DNA from: Treponema sp.
GTDB taxonomy: Bacteria > Spirochaetota > Spirochaetia > Treponematales > Breznakiellaceae
Length of the DNA stretch: 15,667 nucleotides
Direction: 5' to 3'
NCBI GenBank assembly: GCA_031283905.1
Contig: JAITAW010000110.1
Location: 1-15,667 of the forward strand
Shown: one piece after another, positions 6,967 through 13,590 of the stretch
Layout: each line of letters starts with the position of its first letter
Position numbering within the stretch: the stretch's first letter is position 1
Program-made: the position numbers and the translations under genes
The notes under the pieces: generated by a model
Told to the model about the DNA's origin: nothing
Database searches by the model: none
The model's input: only the letters and a program-made list of their open reading frames with translations

Positions 6967-7998
6967 ATGACTGAAGTTTTATCCCAGGATGAAATAGATC
7001 AACTACTCACTGCCATAAACTCGGGTGATACGGAGTCGGAAGCGTTCAAACCGTCCGCCGAAACGCGCAAGATTAAAATCTACGATTTTAAACGGCCGGA
7101 TAAATTTTCGAAAGAACAAATACGTACCGTATCTATCATGCATGAGACATTCGCCCGCCTTACAACTACGAGTCTTTCGGCCCAACTTCGCAATATGGTG
7201 CATGTCCATGTTGCTTCGGTTGATCAGCTTACCTATGAGGAATTCATCCGTTCTATTCCTACCCCCACAACCCTTGCTATTATTAACATGGATCCGCTCA
7301 AGGGAAATGCCATTCTGGAGATAGACCCGGCGATTACCTTTTCTATCATCGACAGGCTTTTCGGCGGTACCGGTACCGGCACGAAGGCCCAACATGAACT
7401 CACCGATATAGAAACGTCTGTTATGGAAGGGATCATCGTTCGAATTCTGGGAAACATGCGGGAAGCGTGGACAACGGTCATCGATCTGCGTCCGCGTTTA
7501 GGACAGATCGACACCAATCCTCAGTTTGCGCAGATAGTGCCGCCTACGGAAATGGTGGTGCTCGTCACCCTGGAAACTAAGGTCGGCGAGGTGGAGGGCA
7601 TGATGAATTTTTGTATACCGTATCTCACCATAGAACCAATCATTGGCAAACTTTCAGCCCAATTTTGGTATTCTTCGGTGCGACGAAGTACGACTACAGA
7701 AAATCTCAACATATTAAAAGAGAAACTTTCCAGTGTGGACGTAAGTATGGTGGCCGAAATCGGACAGATACAGGTGTCCGTAGGGGATGTGATTTCCCTG
7801 CAAATCGGGGATGTGATTCGTCTCTACAACACTCGCATCGGCGATCCGTATTCATTAAATGTCGGCAATAAAAAGAAATTTCTTTGTATGCCTGGAGTTG
7901 TGGGCAAAAAAATGGCGGTACAGATCATCAAGAAGACAGCTGAACTTGAACAGTCGGAATTTGAAGATCTCTCATCCGACGGGGAGGAGACAATATGA
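6967..7998 (+). CDS. fliM: FliM, flagellar motor switch protein
   Basis: FliM links FliG to the lower C-ring and binds phosphorylated CheY to switch rotation. The 343-residue product has the N-terminal CheY-binding motif LSQDEIDQLL at 5-14, a CheC-like middle domain at about 40-230 containing the GGTG turn (133-136; family GGxG), and a C-terminal SpoA/FliN-like domain at about 255-325. Length is usual for the family. The start MTEVLSQDEI is the conserved one for treponemes, which fixes ATG 6967 even though no convincing Shine-Dalgarno site precedes it. The end overlaps fliY by 4 bases, so the two switch proteins are likely made by coupled translation. Confidence 0.96.
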   Translation: MTEVLSQDEIDQLLTAINSGDTESEAFKPSAETRKIKIYDFKRPDKFSKEQIRTVSIMHETFARLTTTSLSAQLRNMVHVHVASVDQLTYEEFIRSIPTPTTLAIINMDPLKGNAILEIDPAITFSIIDRLFGGTGTGTKAQHELTDIETSVMEGIIVRILGNMREAWTTVIDLRPRLGQIDTNPQFAQIVPPTEMVVLVTLETKVGEVEGMMNFCIPYLTIEPIIGKLSAQFWYSSVRRSTTTENLNILKEKLSSVDVSMVAEIGQIQVSVGDVISLQIGDVIRLYNTRIGDPYSLNVGNKKKFLCMPGVVGKKMAVQIIKKTAELEQSEFEDLSSDGEETI

Positions 7999-9068
7999 GC
8001 GATGGAGCTCTTTCGCAAGCGGAAATTGATGCATTATTATCGGGAGTAGATTCATCGAGTCTTGGAGGGGCGGCAAAGGAGCTTTCCGGTGATGATGGTG
8101 AACGAAAGGCGTTGCAAAAACTGCTTAATGACACCTGTCAAAATCAGAGCAACGCGCTTTCCACCATGGCAGGATCGGATGTTATACTTGGCAATCCTTC
8201 CATTTCATTTATGAACCGAGATAGACTGGTGGAACGATTGCCTGATATGGTTGTTGCGGTTAAGGCGGATTTTTCGTCAGGCTTTCCGGGCGATCACCTG
8301 TTCATCATAGGGGAAGATACGGCAAAGTCTCTTGTCGGTATGATAAGCAAGGAAGAGAATGCTGAATTGGACGCCATGGCTCTGTCCATGATCGGCGAAG
8401 TGGCATCCCAGTTGGTCGGCACCCAGATAACGGCGTTGACCAAAGCCACAAACAACACGGCGATTGCTTCGGTGTCTCCCGAAGCGACCAATGTGCCGAA
8501 AGCATTGGTCGCGTTGCCTAGCGGGACATTCCCCTGTGTTGAATACGATCTTGACTTGGGAAATGGGCGCCGCCAGAAATTATGGGAAGTATATGGCGCG
8601 AGCGTGTCACATGCGATTGGCATCGCTTTAAATGGAAGCGCCGCACCCGCAAAGAAAGCGGCGGCGGCCGTTCAACAGCCCGCAATGGCGGCGGGTACGC
8701 AGGGCATGAGTATGCCAATAGGAGGAGGAGGAATGCCAGGTATGGGTTCGGCTAATGTTCAAGCGGTTCAGTTCCCGAATTTGATGGGTCAAGCGACCTC
8801 GCAGGAACAGGCTAATATCAGTCTCATCATGGACGTTTACATGGAGATGACCGTTGAGCTTGGGCGGACCAAGAAGCTCATCAAGGAAATCCTCGGCATG
8901 GGAGAGGGAACCATTATCGAATTGGACAAACTCGCCGGCGAACCGGTTGATATATTGGTCAACCACAAACTCATCGCCAAAGGTGAGGTCGTAGTCATTG
9001 ATGAAAATTTCGGCGTTCGTGTTACAGAGATCGTCTCTCCCATGGAACGTATGAGCGGTATGGCGTAG
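7995..9068 (+). CDS. fliY: FliY, CheC-like/FliN fusion motor switch protein
   Basis: The 357-residue product has an N-terminal FliM-type CheY-binding motif (LSQAEIDALLSG, 6-17), a CheC-like domain at about 36-210, a flexible Ala/Gly/Met-rich linker at about 214-260, and a C-terminal FliN/SpoA domain at about 275-350 (motif GEPVDILVNHKLIAKGEVVV). That layout is FliY rather than plain FliN. In the CheC active-site pattern, the first site appears to have lost both key residues (aligned to Asn45 and Cys48). The second keeps Glu135 but has Ser138 in place of Asn, so CheY-P phosphatase activity is doubtful. ATG 7995 overlaps the fliM stop (ATGA), and GGAGG at 7983-7987 lies 7 bases upstream. Confidence 0.93.
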   Translation: MSDGALSQAEIDALLSGVDSSSLGGAAKELSGDDGERKALQKLLNDTCQNQSNALSTMAGSDVILGNPSISFMNRDRLVERLPDMVVAVKADFSSGFPGDHLFIIGEDTAKSLVGMISKEENAELDAMALSMIGEVASQLVGTQITALTKATNNTAIASVSPEATNVPKALVALPSGTFPCVEYDLDLGNGRRQKLWEVYGASVSHAIGIALNGSAAPAKKAAAAVQQPAMAAGTQGMSMPIGGGGMPGMGSANVQAVQFPNLMGQATSQEQANISLIMDVYMEMTVELGRTKKLIKEILGMGEGTIIELDKLAGEPVDILVNHKLIAKGEVVVIDENFGVRVTEIVSPMERMSGMA

Positions 9069-9081
9069 CTTTCTTCAAAAA

Positions 9082-9108
9082 GAGCCTTCTAAAAAAATTA
9101 AGAGGCTC
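9082..9108 (+). terminator. Hairpin in the fliY-fliO gap (weak attenuator candidate)
   Basis: GAGCCT (9082-9087) pairs with AGGCTC (9103-9108). With T9088 bulged, two further pairs form (9089/9102 and 9090/9101), closing a 10-nt A-rich loop. A short T4 run follows at 9112-9115, just ahead of the fliO ribosome-binding site. It may slow or partly terminate transcription between the switch and export-gate genes. Confidence 0.4.
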
Positions 9109-9126
9109 CGGTTTTGGGAGGGAAAA

Positions 9127-9774
9127 CTGAAAAGAAGCGGTATTTTTCTATTTTTATTTATTTTTTCTATTATAATTATGTTTATAACTTCTCCATCACT
9201 CTATGCGCAAATAAATTTTGGAGTGGAGGAGCGTACGGCAGGCGTTCCGCAAATCAGCGATGAGGAACAAATTCCTATTGGCGGAGACGAGACTGTCGAT
9301 GCATCGGCTAATGGCGGTCTTTCAACCTTTTTTTTTATTTTACGGCTTGTATTGACGCTGGCGGCGGTGGCGGCGGCGATTTACGGGCTCGTGTTTCTTC
9401 TGAAAAAAATTGCCCGTCCGGCAACGCGACAAGAGCGGTTTGTGAAAGTGCTTGCAAGCGCGGCGTTGGGACCAAACAAGTCAATTCATGTGATCGCGGT
9501 GGGTTCAAAGGCGTGGCTTGTGGGCGACACCGAAAACGGCGGCGTATCCCTGATAGCCGAATTGACGGATCAGGAAACTGTAGACGCCATGCTTCTTGAA
9601 AATTCCAGACAAAACACGGAGAACGCCGGGAAAGTCGGCTTTGCGAATCTTTTCCGCAACGTAATGGAAAGCAAAACCGGCGTTGCGGGGAAAAGCGAGA
9701 CATCTGGCGAAGCGGTTGCGCCTACGGCTGATCGGCTCCGTAAAACCAGAGAACGCTTGCAGGAGATGCAATGA
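9127..9774 (+). CDS. fliO: FliO (FliZ-like), export-gate assembly protein, probable CTG start
   Basis: FliO helps FliP fold and assemble in the flagellar export gate. The first in-frame ATG is 9178, but the frame continues upstream without a stop, and CTG 9127 follows a strong GGAGG (9117-9121) by 5 bases. Starting there gives 215 residues with a full signal peptide: basic KR, a hydrophobic core rich in Phe, Ile and Leu, and a cleavage-type end at SLYA|Q (after residue 27). Starting at ATG 9178 would remove the basic region and most of the core. After a short periplasmic part comes a membrane helix at about 64-87, then a basic cytoplasmic region with the FliO-type pattern of Val, Gly and Leu strands. 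The C-terminal tail is charged. It overlaps fliP by 4 bases. Confidence 0.82.
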   Translation: MKRSGIFLFLFIFSIIIMFITSPSLYAQINFGVEERTAGVPQISDEEQIPIGGDETVDASANGGLSTFFFILRLVLTLAAVAAAIYGLVFLLKKIARPATRQERFVKVLASAALGPNKSIHVIAVGSKAWLVGDTENGGVSLIAELTDQETVDAMLLENSRQNTENAGKVGFANLFRNVMESKTGVAGKSETSGEAVAPTADRLRKTRERLQEMQ

Positions 9775-10607
9775 GCCTTCCTGAATCGCTTAAAACGGCA
9801 AAAAAAATTTCAACATTGGTTGTATTTCTGATTTTCTTAGCGGCGCCTTTGCCCGCGCAGACCACAGGGCTTTCTAATGATACGCCCGCGTCTGGAACAA
9901 CGGCTATCCCCTCGCCCCAAAGCACGGCGATTCCTTTCATCGATCTCACGATTCGGAATCCCGAATCCGGCAGGGAGGTGGCTTTTTCCTTGCAGCTTCT
10001 GTTGCTTCTTACAGCGTTGTCCCTTGCTCCAAGCATTATCATATTGATGACGAGCTTTCTGCGCATCTCCATAACGCTTGATTTCATAAAACGCGCACTC
10101 TCACTGCAACAGGTGCCTCCTACGCAGGTTTTAATGGGAATTTCCCTGTTTTTGACCATTTTTATTATGTGGCCTACCTTTGATTCCATCTATAACAATG
10201 CGATAAAGCCGCTTTCCGATGGCGAGATTAGCGTGGAAGAAGCGTACCACGGCGCGGAGACGCCGATGCGGCTCTTTATGTACCGGCAGATGAGCGGACA
10301 TCCTGAAAACATCAAGCTCTTCATGAGCATGAGAGGACTCGACAAGCCGAATACACTGGCCGATGTGCCAACGTATATACTTATTCCCGCGTTTATCCTC
10401 AATGAATTGACGGTGGCGTTTAAGATAGGGATTCTTTTGTACATTCCCTTCATCGTGATAGACATGGTGGTGGCGAGCGCCCTTATGTCTATGGGCATGA
10501 TTATGCTGCCACCGGTGATGATTTCCATGCCGTTTAAGCTCATCCTGTTCGTGTTGGTTGACGGCTGGGGGCTTTTGACGAGCCAGCTTATCAATTCGTT
10601 TGTATGA
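9771..10607 (+). CDS. fliP: FliP, flagellar export-gate protein
   Basis: Five FliP subunits form most of the export pore. The 278-residue product has a cleavable signal peptide (basic TAKK, hydrophobic core, end near LPA|Q at residue 29), as is usual for FliP. It then has membrane segments at about 73-96, 118-138, 200-235 and 245-270. Family motifs include LAPSIIILMTSFLRI, GIS-LFLTIFIM-WP, and the C-terminal MGMIMLPPVMISMPFK. That last stretch holds the alternating methionines (239, 241, 243, 245) expected for the pore gasket. AGGAG at 9761-9765 lies 5 bases before ATG 9771, which overlaps the fliO stop, so translation is likely coupled. It is followed by an unusual 290-base gap instead of fliQ directly. 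Confidence 0.96.
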   Translation: MSLPESLKTAKKISTLVVFLIFLAAPLPAQTTGLSNDTPASGTTAIPSPQSTAIPFIDLTIRNPESGREVAFSLQLLLLLTALSLAPSIIILMTSFLRISITLDFIKRALSLQQVPPTQVLMGISLFLTIFIMWPTFDSIYNNAIKPLSDGEISVEEAYHGAETPMRLFMYRQMSGHPENIKLFMSMRGLDKPNTLADVPTYILIPAFILNELTVAFKIGILLYIPFIVIDMVVASALMSMGMIMLPPVMISMPFKLILFVLVDGWGLLTSQLINSFV

Positions 10608-10620
10608 TAAGGAGGCGGTG

Positions 10621-10869
10621 ATGCAAAAAATGGTTGTATCCATGAATTGCGCTCATTCGTGTAATTCGCGAACTATTTCTCTTTGTCGAACTCACAATAA
10701 CCATAACGTCGAAGGTCGAAGCCTGCGAAGGAAGTTTTATATGAAGGTGAAGGAGCTGTTTGTTTTGTTGGTTTCCACATTGCTGACGGTTGCCCTTTTG
10801 CCTGACTGCACGGCTGTTCCATCCACGGCGGGGAGGATTAGCCTGGACGAGGGCATAGCAGGGTATTGA
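10621..10869 (+). pseudogene. Possible 5' remnant of a treponemal lipoprotein gene (fliP-fliQ gap)
   Basis: An 82-codon frame starts at ATG 10621 behind AAGGAGG (10609-10615) with 5-base spacing. Its first 40 codons look unlike a known protein. An internal ATG at 10741, with AAGGAAG 6 bases upstream, begins a 42-residue product with a clear export signal: MKVKE, a Leu/Val-rich core, and LLPDC as a loose spirochaete lipobox. The sequence then reads STAGRISLDEGI and ends at TGA. That stretch resembles, from memory, the start of the mature part of CsgG/TolB-type lipoproteins common in gut treponemes (SLDEAI), after which hundreds of residues would be expected. I therefore read it as a truncated remnant, but a real small lipoprotein is possible. 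Confidence 0.4.
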
Positions 10870-10897
10870 TGGTACGGAGGAAACGTAAAGTACGCAG

Positions 10898-11167
10898 ATG
10901 AGTATCGGCGATATTGTCAGACTTTTGCGCGGCGGCATCATAGAAGTGTTGTTGCTGGCGTCTCCTCTGCTCCTTGCGGCGCTTATCGTTGGGCTTGTGG
11001 TGGCTATTTTGCAGGCGACCACATCCATACAAGAACAGACCCTCACCTTTGTCCCGAAAATAGCGGCGATTCTCCTGATGCTGTTCCTTTTAGGCGGCTG
11101 GATGTTCAGCCAACTGTCTGATTATACGGTACAGTTGTTCAAGATGATACCGGACATGGCGAAGTAG
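10898..11167 (+). CDS. fliQ: FliQ, flagellar export-gate protein
   Basis: FliQ packs around the FliP/FliR core of the export gate. The 89-residue length and two membrane helices (about 14-36 and 52-75) are typical, with the family motif LQATTSIQEQTLTFVPKI between them. ATG 10898 is the only usable start, because an in-frame TAA lies at 10886-10888. The nearest strong ribosome-binding sequence, GGAGG at 10876-10880, is 17 bases away, which is too far for efficient use. GTAC repeats at 10872-10875 and 10890-10893 could form a small stem that brings it closer. The poor site is consistent with the disruption of the fliP-fliQ junction. It is followed by fliR after one base. Confidence 0.95.
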   Translation: MSIGDIVRLLRGGIIEVLLLASPLLLAALIVGLVVAILQATTSIQEQTLTFVPKIAAILLMLFLLGGWMFSQLSDYTVQLFKMIPDMAK

Positions 11168-11168
11168 A

Positions 11169-11963
11169 ATGTTGGATGAAATCCTCCTCGCGGCGCCTGC
11201 TTTTCTCCTCCTTGCGGTTCGCGCCCTTGCCATAATAGAGACCGCGCCGCTTCTGTCATCCGATGTGACGCCGCAGGTGGTAAAGCTGGCGCTTGCGGGT
11301 TTCGTTGCGTACTCGGCGCTTCCGATCGCAATGAACAATGCGGTGGAAGTGAGCGCATTCGGTCTTAATTTCATCATGCTGGTCATTGGAGAAGGAATGA
11401 TAGGGATTATCACCGGATTCTTTATCAACCTCGTATTTGCTGCTTTTCTGACCGCCGGGCAATTTTTCTCCCTGCAAATGGGTTTCGCCGCGTCCGAAAC
11501 CTTTGACCCGCTGGCGCAAGAAGAGAATCCGCTCATGGGACAATATCTCAACTTGGTGGCCATGCTGGTATTTCTGTCCATAGGCGGGTTTCGGCAGCTG
11601 TTTCTGGGAGGCTTCTTGCGTTCCGTGCAGTCTATCAGCATTGTGGACATAGCGCAAGGGCGGGAAGAAAGCGTCGCTATGCTCCTTGCGGGACTCTCCC
11701 GTCTTTTCGTAGACGCGATGATCATCTCTCTGCCCATTCTGGGAACCCTGTTTCTCACCTCGCTTGCAACGGGTCTCATTTCCAAAGCCGCGCCTCAGAT
11801 CAATATCCTTTCCGAAGGGTTTCCCATATCCATTATTACGGCTTTTGCGCTGATTTTTATTACCCTGCCTTTTATGACGGAAGCGTTCAGCCGGATAATT
11901 GATTCGGGATTCGCCACGCTGGAAAGCCTGTTTGTACAAATTGGACGCGGAATAGGCGGTTAG
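11169..11963 (+). CDS. fliR: FliR, flagellar export-gate protein
   Basis: FliR completes the FliP5-FliR1 pore of the export gate. The 264-residue product matches the family length and is almost wholly hydrophobic, with about six membrane segments. Family signatures include an N-terminal RALAIIETAPLLSS region, the GEGMIGIITGFFINLVFAA segment, GFAASETFDPLAQEENPL, and a C-terminal LNIL-like element (INILSEGFPISI). ATG 11169 starts one base after the fliQ stop and lacks its own Shine-Dalgarno site, implying translational coupling to fliQ. A 440-base gap follows before flhB, where I would expect close packing. Confidence 0.95.
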   Translation: MLDEILLAAPAFLLLAVRALAIIETAPLLSSDVTPQVVKLALAGFVAYSALPIAMNNAVEVSAFGLNFIMLVIGEGMIGIITGFFINLVFAAFLTAGQFFSLQMGFAASETFDPLAQEENPLMGQYLNLVAMLVFLSIGGFRQLFLGGFLRSVQSISIVDIAQGREESVAMLLAGLSRLFVDAMIISLPILGTLFLTSLATGLISKAAPQINILSEGFPISIITAFALIFITLPFMTEAFSRIIDSGFATLESLFVQIGRGIGG

Positions 11964-12187
11964 CACGAAAGTCAGCTAATTCCGGGGCGCAATGGAGATC
12001 GCCGCCCCAAGAGGAGAGGCTTTAAAGACGGGATATAACGATGCCTCGTATTTTTCCCGTCGGTACAAAACGGTTCGATCAATAACGTCATCGGCGTTTA
12101 TCAAATCTGTCCATAAAGATGAGGGGAGAAGCCGCTCCCCAACGGAGACTCCTCCGCCAAAGGAATGCGAACGTGTACGCGGCGGCT

Positions 12188-12210
12188 GTCTTTCGGGAGA
12201 CGATGCCTGT
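12188..12210. repeat. Hairpin + GATGCCTGT module, copy B (fliR-flhB gap)
   Basis: GTCT (12188-12191) pairs with AGAC (12198-12201) around TTCGGG, and GATGCCTGT (12202-12210) follows at once. The fliL-fliM gap has the same nine bases after an unrelated stem. GC-rich flanks are similar on the left of both copies. It may be a fragment of a dispersed intergenic repeat; two short copies are thin evidence. Confidence 0.4.
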
Positions 12211-12230
12211 CAAGCGTAGCCGCGCAGCCC

Positions 12231-12259
12231 TTGCGAAAAACCATGTTGCGATGTATGCT
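12231..12259 (+). promoter_or_regulatory. Candidate promoter upstream of the 23-bp array and flhB
   Basis: TTGCGA (12231-12236) and TATGCT (12254-12259) are 17 bases apart, each with four of six matches to sigma70 boxes. A TATAAA at 12260-12265 overlaps the expected start region. If used, transcription would begin almost exactly where the 23-bp repeats begin. The match is weak and could be chance. Confidence 0.25.
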
Positions 12260-12266
12260 TATAAAG

Positions 12267-12381
12267 TGTCAGGTGGACTGACTGCGTAGTGTCAGACAAG
12301 CTGACCGTGTAATGTAAGAGAGTCTGACCGCATAGTGTCAGTCAGGCTGACCGCGTGCAGTCAGGCGGGCTGACTTAGAAG
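12267..12381. repeat. Five tandem 23-bp units, each a GTCAG-N5-CTGAC inverted repeat
   Basis: Units start at 12267, 12290, 12313, 12336 and 12359, each exactly 23 bases. Every unit has GTCAG, five variable bases, then CTGAC; only unit 3 departs, with GTAAG in the left arm. The centres differ completely (GTGGA, ACAAG, AGAGT, TCAGG, GCGGG). The 8-base links between units are similar (for example TGCGTAGT, CGTGTAAT, CGCATAGT). Because arms are kept and centres vary, the inverted repeat seems to be what matters: a dimeric protein's binding site in phased copies, or a row of small RNA hairpins. The array ends 22 bases before the flhB ATG. It is non-coding, since 23 is not a multiple of three and no frame is maintained. 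Confidence 0.85.
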
Positions 12382-12403
12382 AAAGGAGCGGGGAAGAAGG
12401 ATT

Positions 12404-13573
12404 ATGCTTACAAACGGCGCATCGCAAGCGCACAACAAGGAGCTTTTTTTAGCCGCGCAAGCCGCGCTTCCCCGCATACACTTGCAATGGTTCGCGGCGG
12501 AAGACGAGGGGCGTACCGAAGAGCCGTCCGAGTACAAGATACGCAAGGCGCGGGAGGAAGAAGGGCGAGTCGCCAAAAGTCAGGAGCTTATCGGCGCGTT
12601 GGTGCTGTTGATTCCGGCTGTGACACTGTTGTTTCTTGCGCCGTCCATGCTGAAGACGTTTGTCGAGATGCTCCGTTTTTTTCTGTCAATGGCGACGGAG
12701 ATCGATCCGGTTACGGATAGAAGGATCGCCGGCATGGCGCTGCTTTATTTTGTCAAACTGTGCCTGCCCATCATCGTGGTTGCTATGGCGTCGGCTGTTT
12801 TTGCGAACGTGGCGCAAGTGGGGTTCCTGTTCACGACTAAGCCTTTGGCGCCCAATTTCTCCAAGATATTGCCGCGCTTCGGCAAGTACTTTCAAAAAAC
12901 GCTTTTTTCCATGGAAGGCATCTTTAATTTTTTTAAATCCATTGTTAAAATGCTTGTCATCGGCTTGACCGCATTTCTGCTCATAAAATCGAAAATCAAC
13001 GTGCTGACAAACATGCAAACCATGACTCTGTGGAAGAGCGTGAGTACTGTGGCGACATTGGCTATACAGATGCTTATTCTGTCGTCTCTGTTTCTGCTCC
13101 TTTTGTCTATTCCCGATTACATGTTTCAGCGGTGGCAATACCGGGAGTCGCTCAAGATGTCCAGAAAGGAAGCCGAGGAAGAGCGTAAAATGCACGAAGG
13201 TGATCCGTACGTAAAGGCGCGGCTCAGGCGGCGTATGCGGCAGATTCTGACCAGAAACATGGCTATCAACGTTGCCAAAGCCGACGTGGTCATCACGAAC
13301 CCGACTCACTTCGCGGTGGCGTTGGAGTACCACATGGGAGAAGGCGGCGCGCCTGTCGTAACGGCGAAAGGCGAGGACGAGATGGCGTTCCGTATCAGAC
13401 GCATCGCGCTTGACAACGGGGTGCCTATTGTGGAGAATAAACCCTTGGCGCGCGCCTTGTATGCGGAAACCGAGATTGGCGATGAAGTGCCGGAACAGTA
13501 TTGGCAGGCGGTTATTCTGGTGTTGCAGAAAGTATGGGCGATTAACGAGGAAAGACGAAAGAATGCCCGTTGA
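12404..13573 (+). CDS. flhB: FlhB, export-gate substrate-specificity switch protein
   Basis: FlhB sits beside the export pore and switches secretion from hook to filament proteins. The 389-residue product has a family signature after an N-terminal extension (DEGRTEEPSEYKIRKARE, about 34-51), four membrane segments at about 62-80, 112-140, 180-196 and 217-236, and a basic cytoplasmic domain. That domain contains the autocleavage motif NPTH at 299-302 (codons 13298-13309), so self-cleavage after Asn299 is expected. The first ~33 residues, including HLQWFA, precede the usual start of the family, and a later start is conceivable. GGGGAAG and AGAAGG lie 2-14 bases before ATG 12404. It is directly preceded by the 23-bp repeat array. 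Confidence 0.95.
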   Translation: MLTNGASQAHNKELFLAAQAALPRIHLQWFAAEDEGRTEEPSEYKIRKAREEEGRVAKSQELIGALVLLIPAVTLLFLAPSMLKTFVEMLRFFLSMATEIDPVTDRRIAGMALLYFVKLCLPIIVVAMASAVFANVAQVGFLFTTKPLAPNFSKILPRFGKYFQKTLFSMEGIFNFFKSIVKMLVIGLTAFLLIKSKINVLTNMQTMTLWKSVSTVATLAIQMLILSSLFLLLLSIPDYMFQRWQYRESLKMSRKEAEEERKMHEGDPYVKARLRRRMRQILTRNMAINVAKADVVITNPTHFAVALEYHMGEGGAPVVTAKGEDEMAFRIRRIALDNGVPIVENKPLARALYAETEIGDEVPEQYWQAVILVLQKVWAINEERRKNAR

Positions 13574-13590
13574 GGTAAAAAGGAAAAAAT

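Larger units (their letters stand above)
11964..12266. other. Non-coding, hairpin-rich spacer between fliR and flhB
   Basis: I find no convincing gene here. A 75-codon frame (11992-12219) has no ribosome-binding site and no recognisable family. Several inverted repeats are visible: GGGGCG/CGCCCC (11984-11989/12003-12008), GACGGGA/TCCCGTC (12027-12033/12055-12061) enclosing ACGA/TCGT (12038-12041/12046-12049), GGGGAG/CTCCCC (12123-12128/12135-12140), CGGAG/CTCCG (12143-12147/12152-12156), and GCGGCT/AGCCGC (12182-12187/12218-12223). This density suggests a structured leader, or decayed repeat DNA. Confidence 0.5.

Noticed and set aside
8711..8734. GGAGGAGGAGG run in fliY as a ribosome-binding site or slippage repeat
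   Set aside because: It encodes the Gly-rich linker between the CheC-like and SpoA domains in the correct frame; nothing starts after it in another frame with gene-like content.
11992..12219. 75-codon ORF between fliR and flhB
   Set aside because: No ribosome-binding site, composition looks like translated hairpin DNA (Arg, Ser, Pro rich), and no family is recognisable.
12267..12381. CRISPR array
   Set aside because: Units are 23 bp with only 5 variable bases inside each, not repeats of 23-40 bp separated by spacers of about 30 bp, and no cas genes are nearby.
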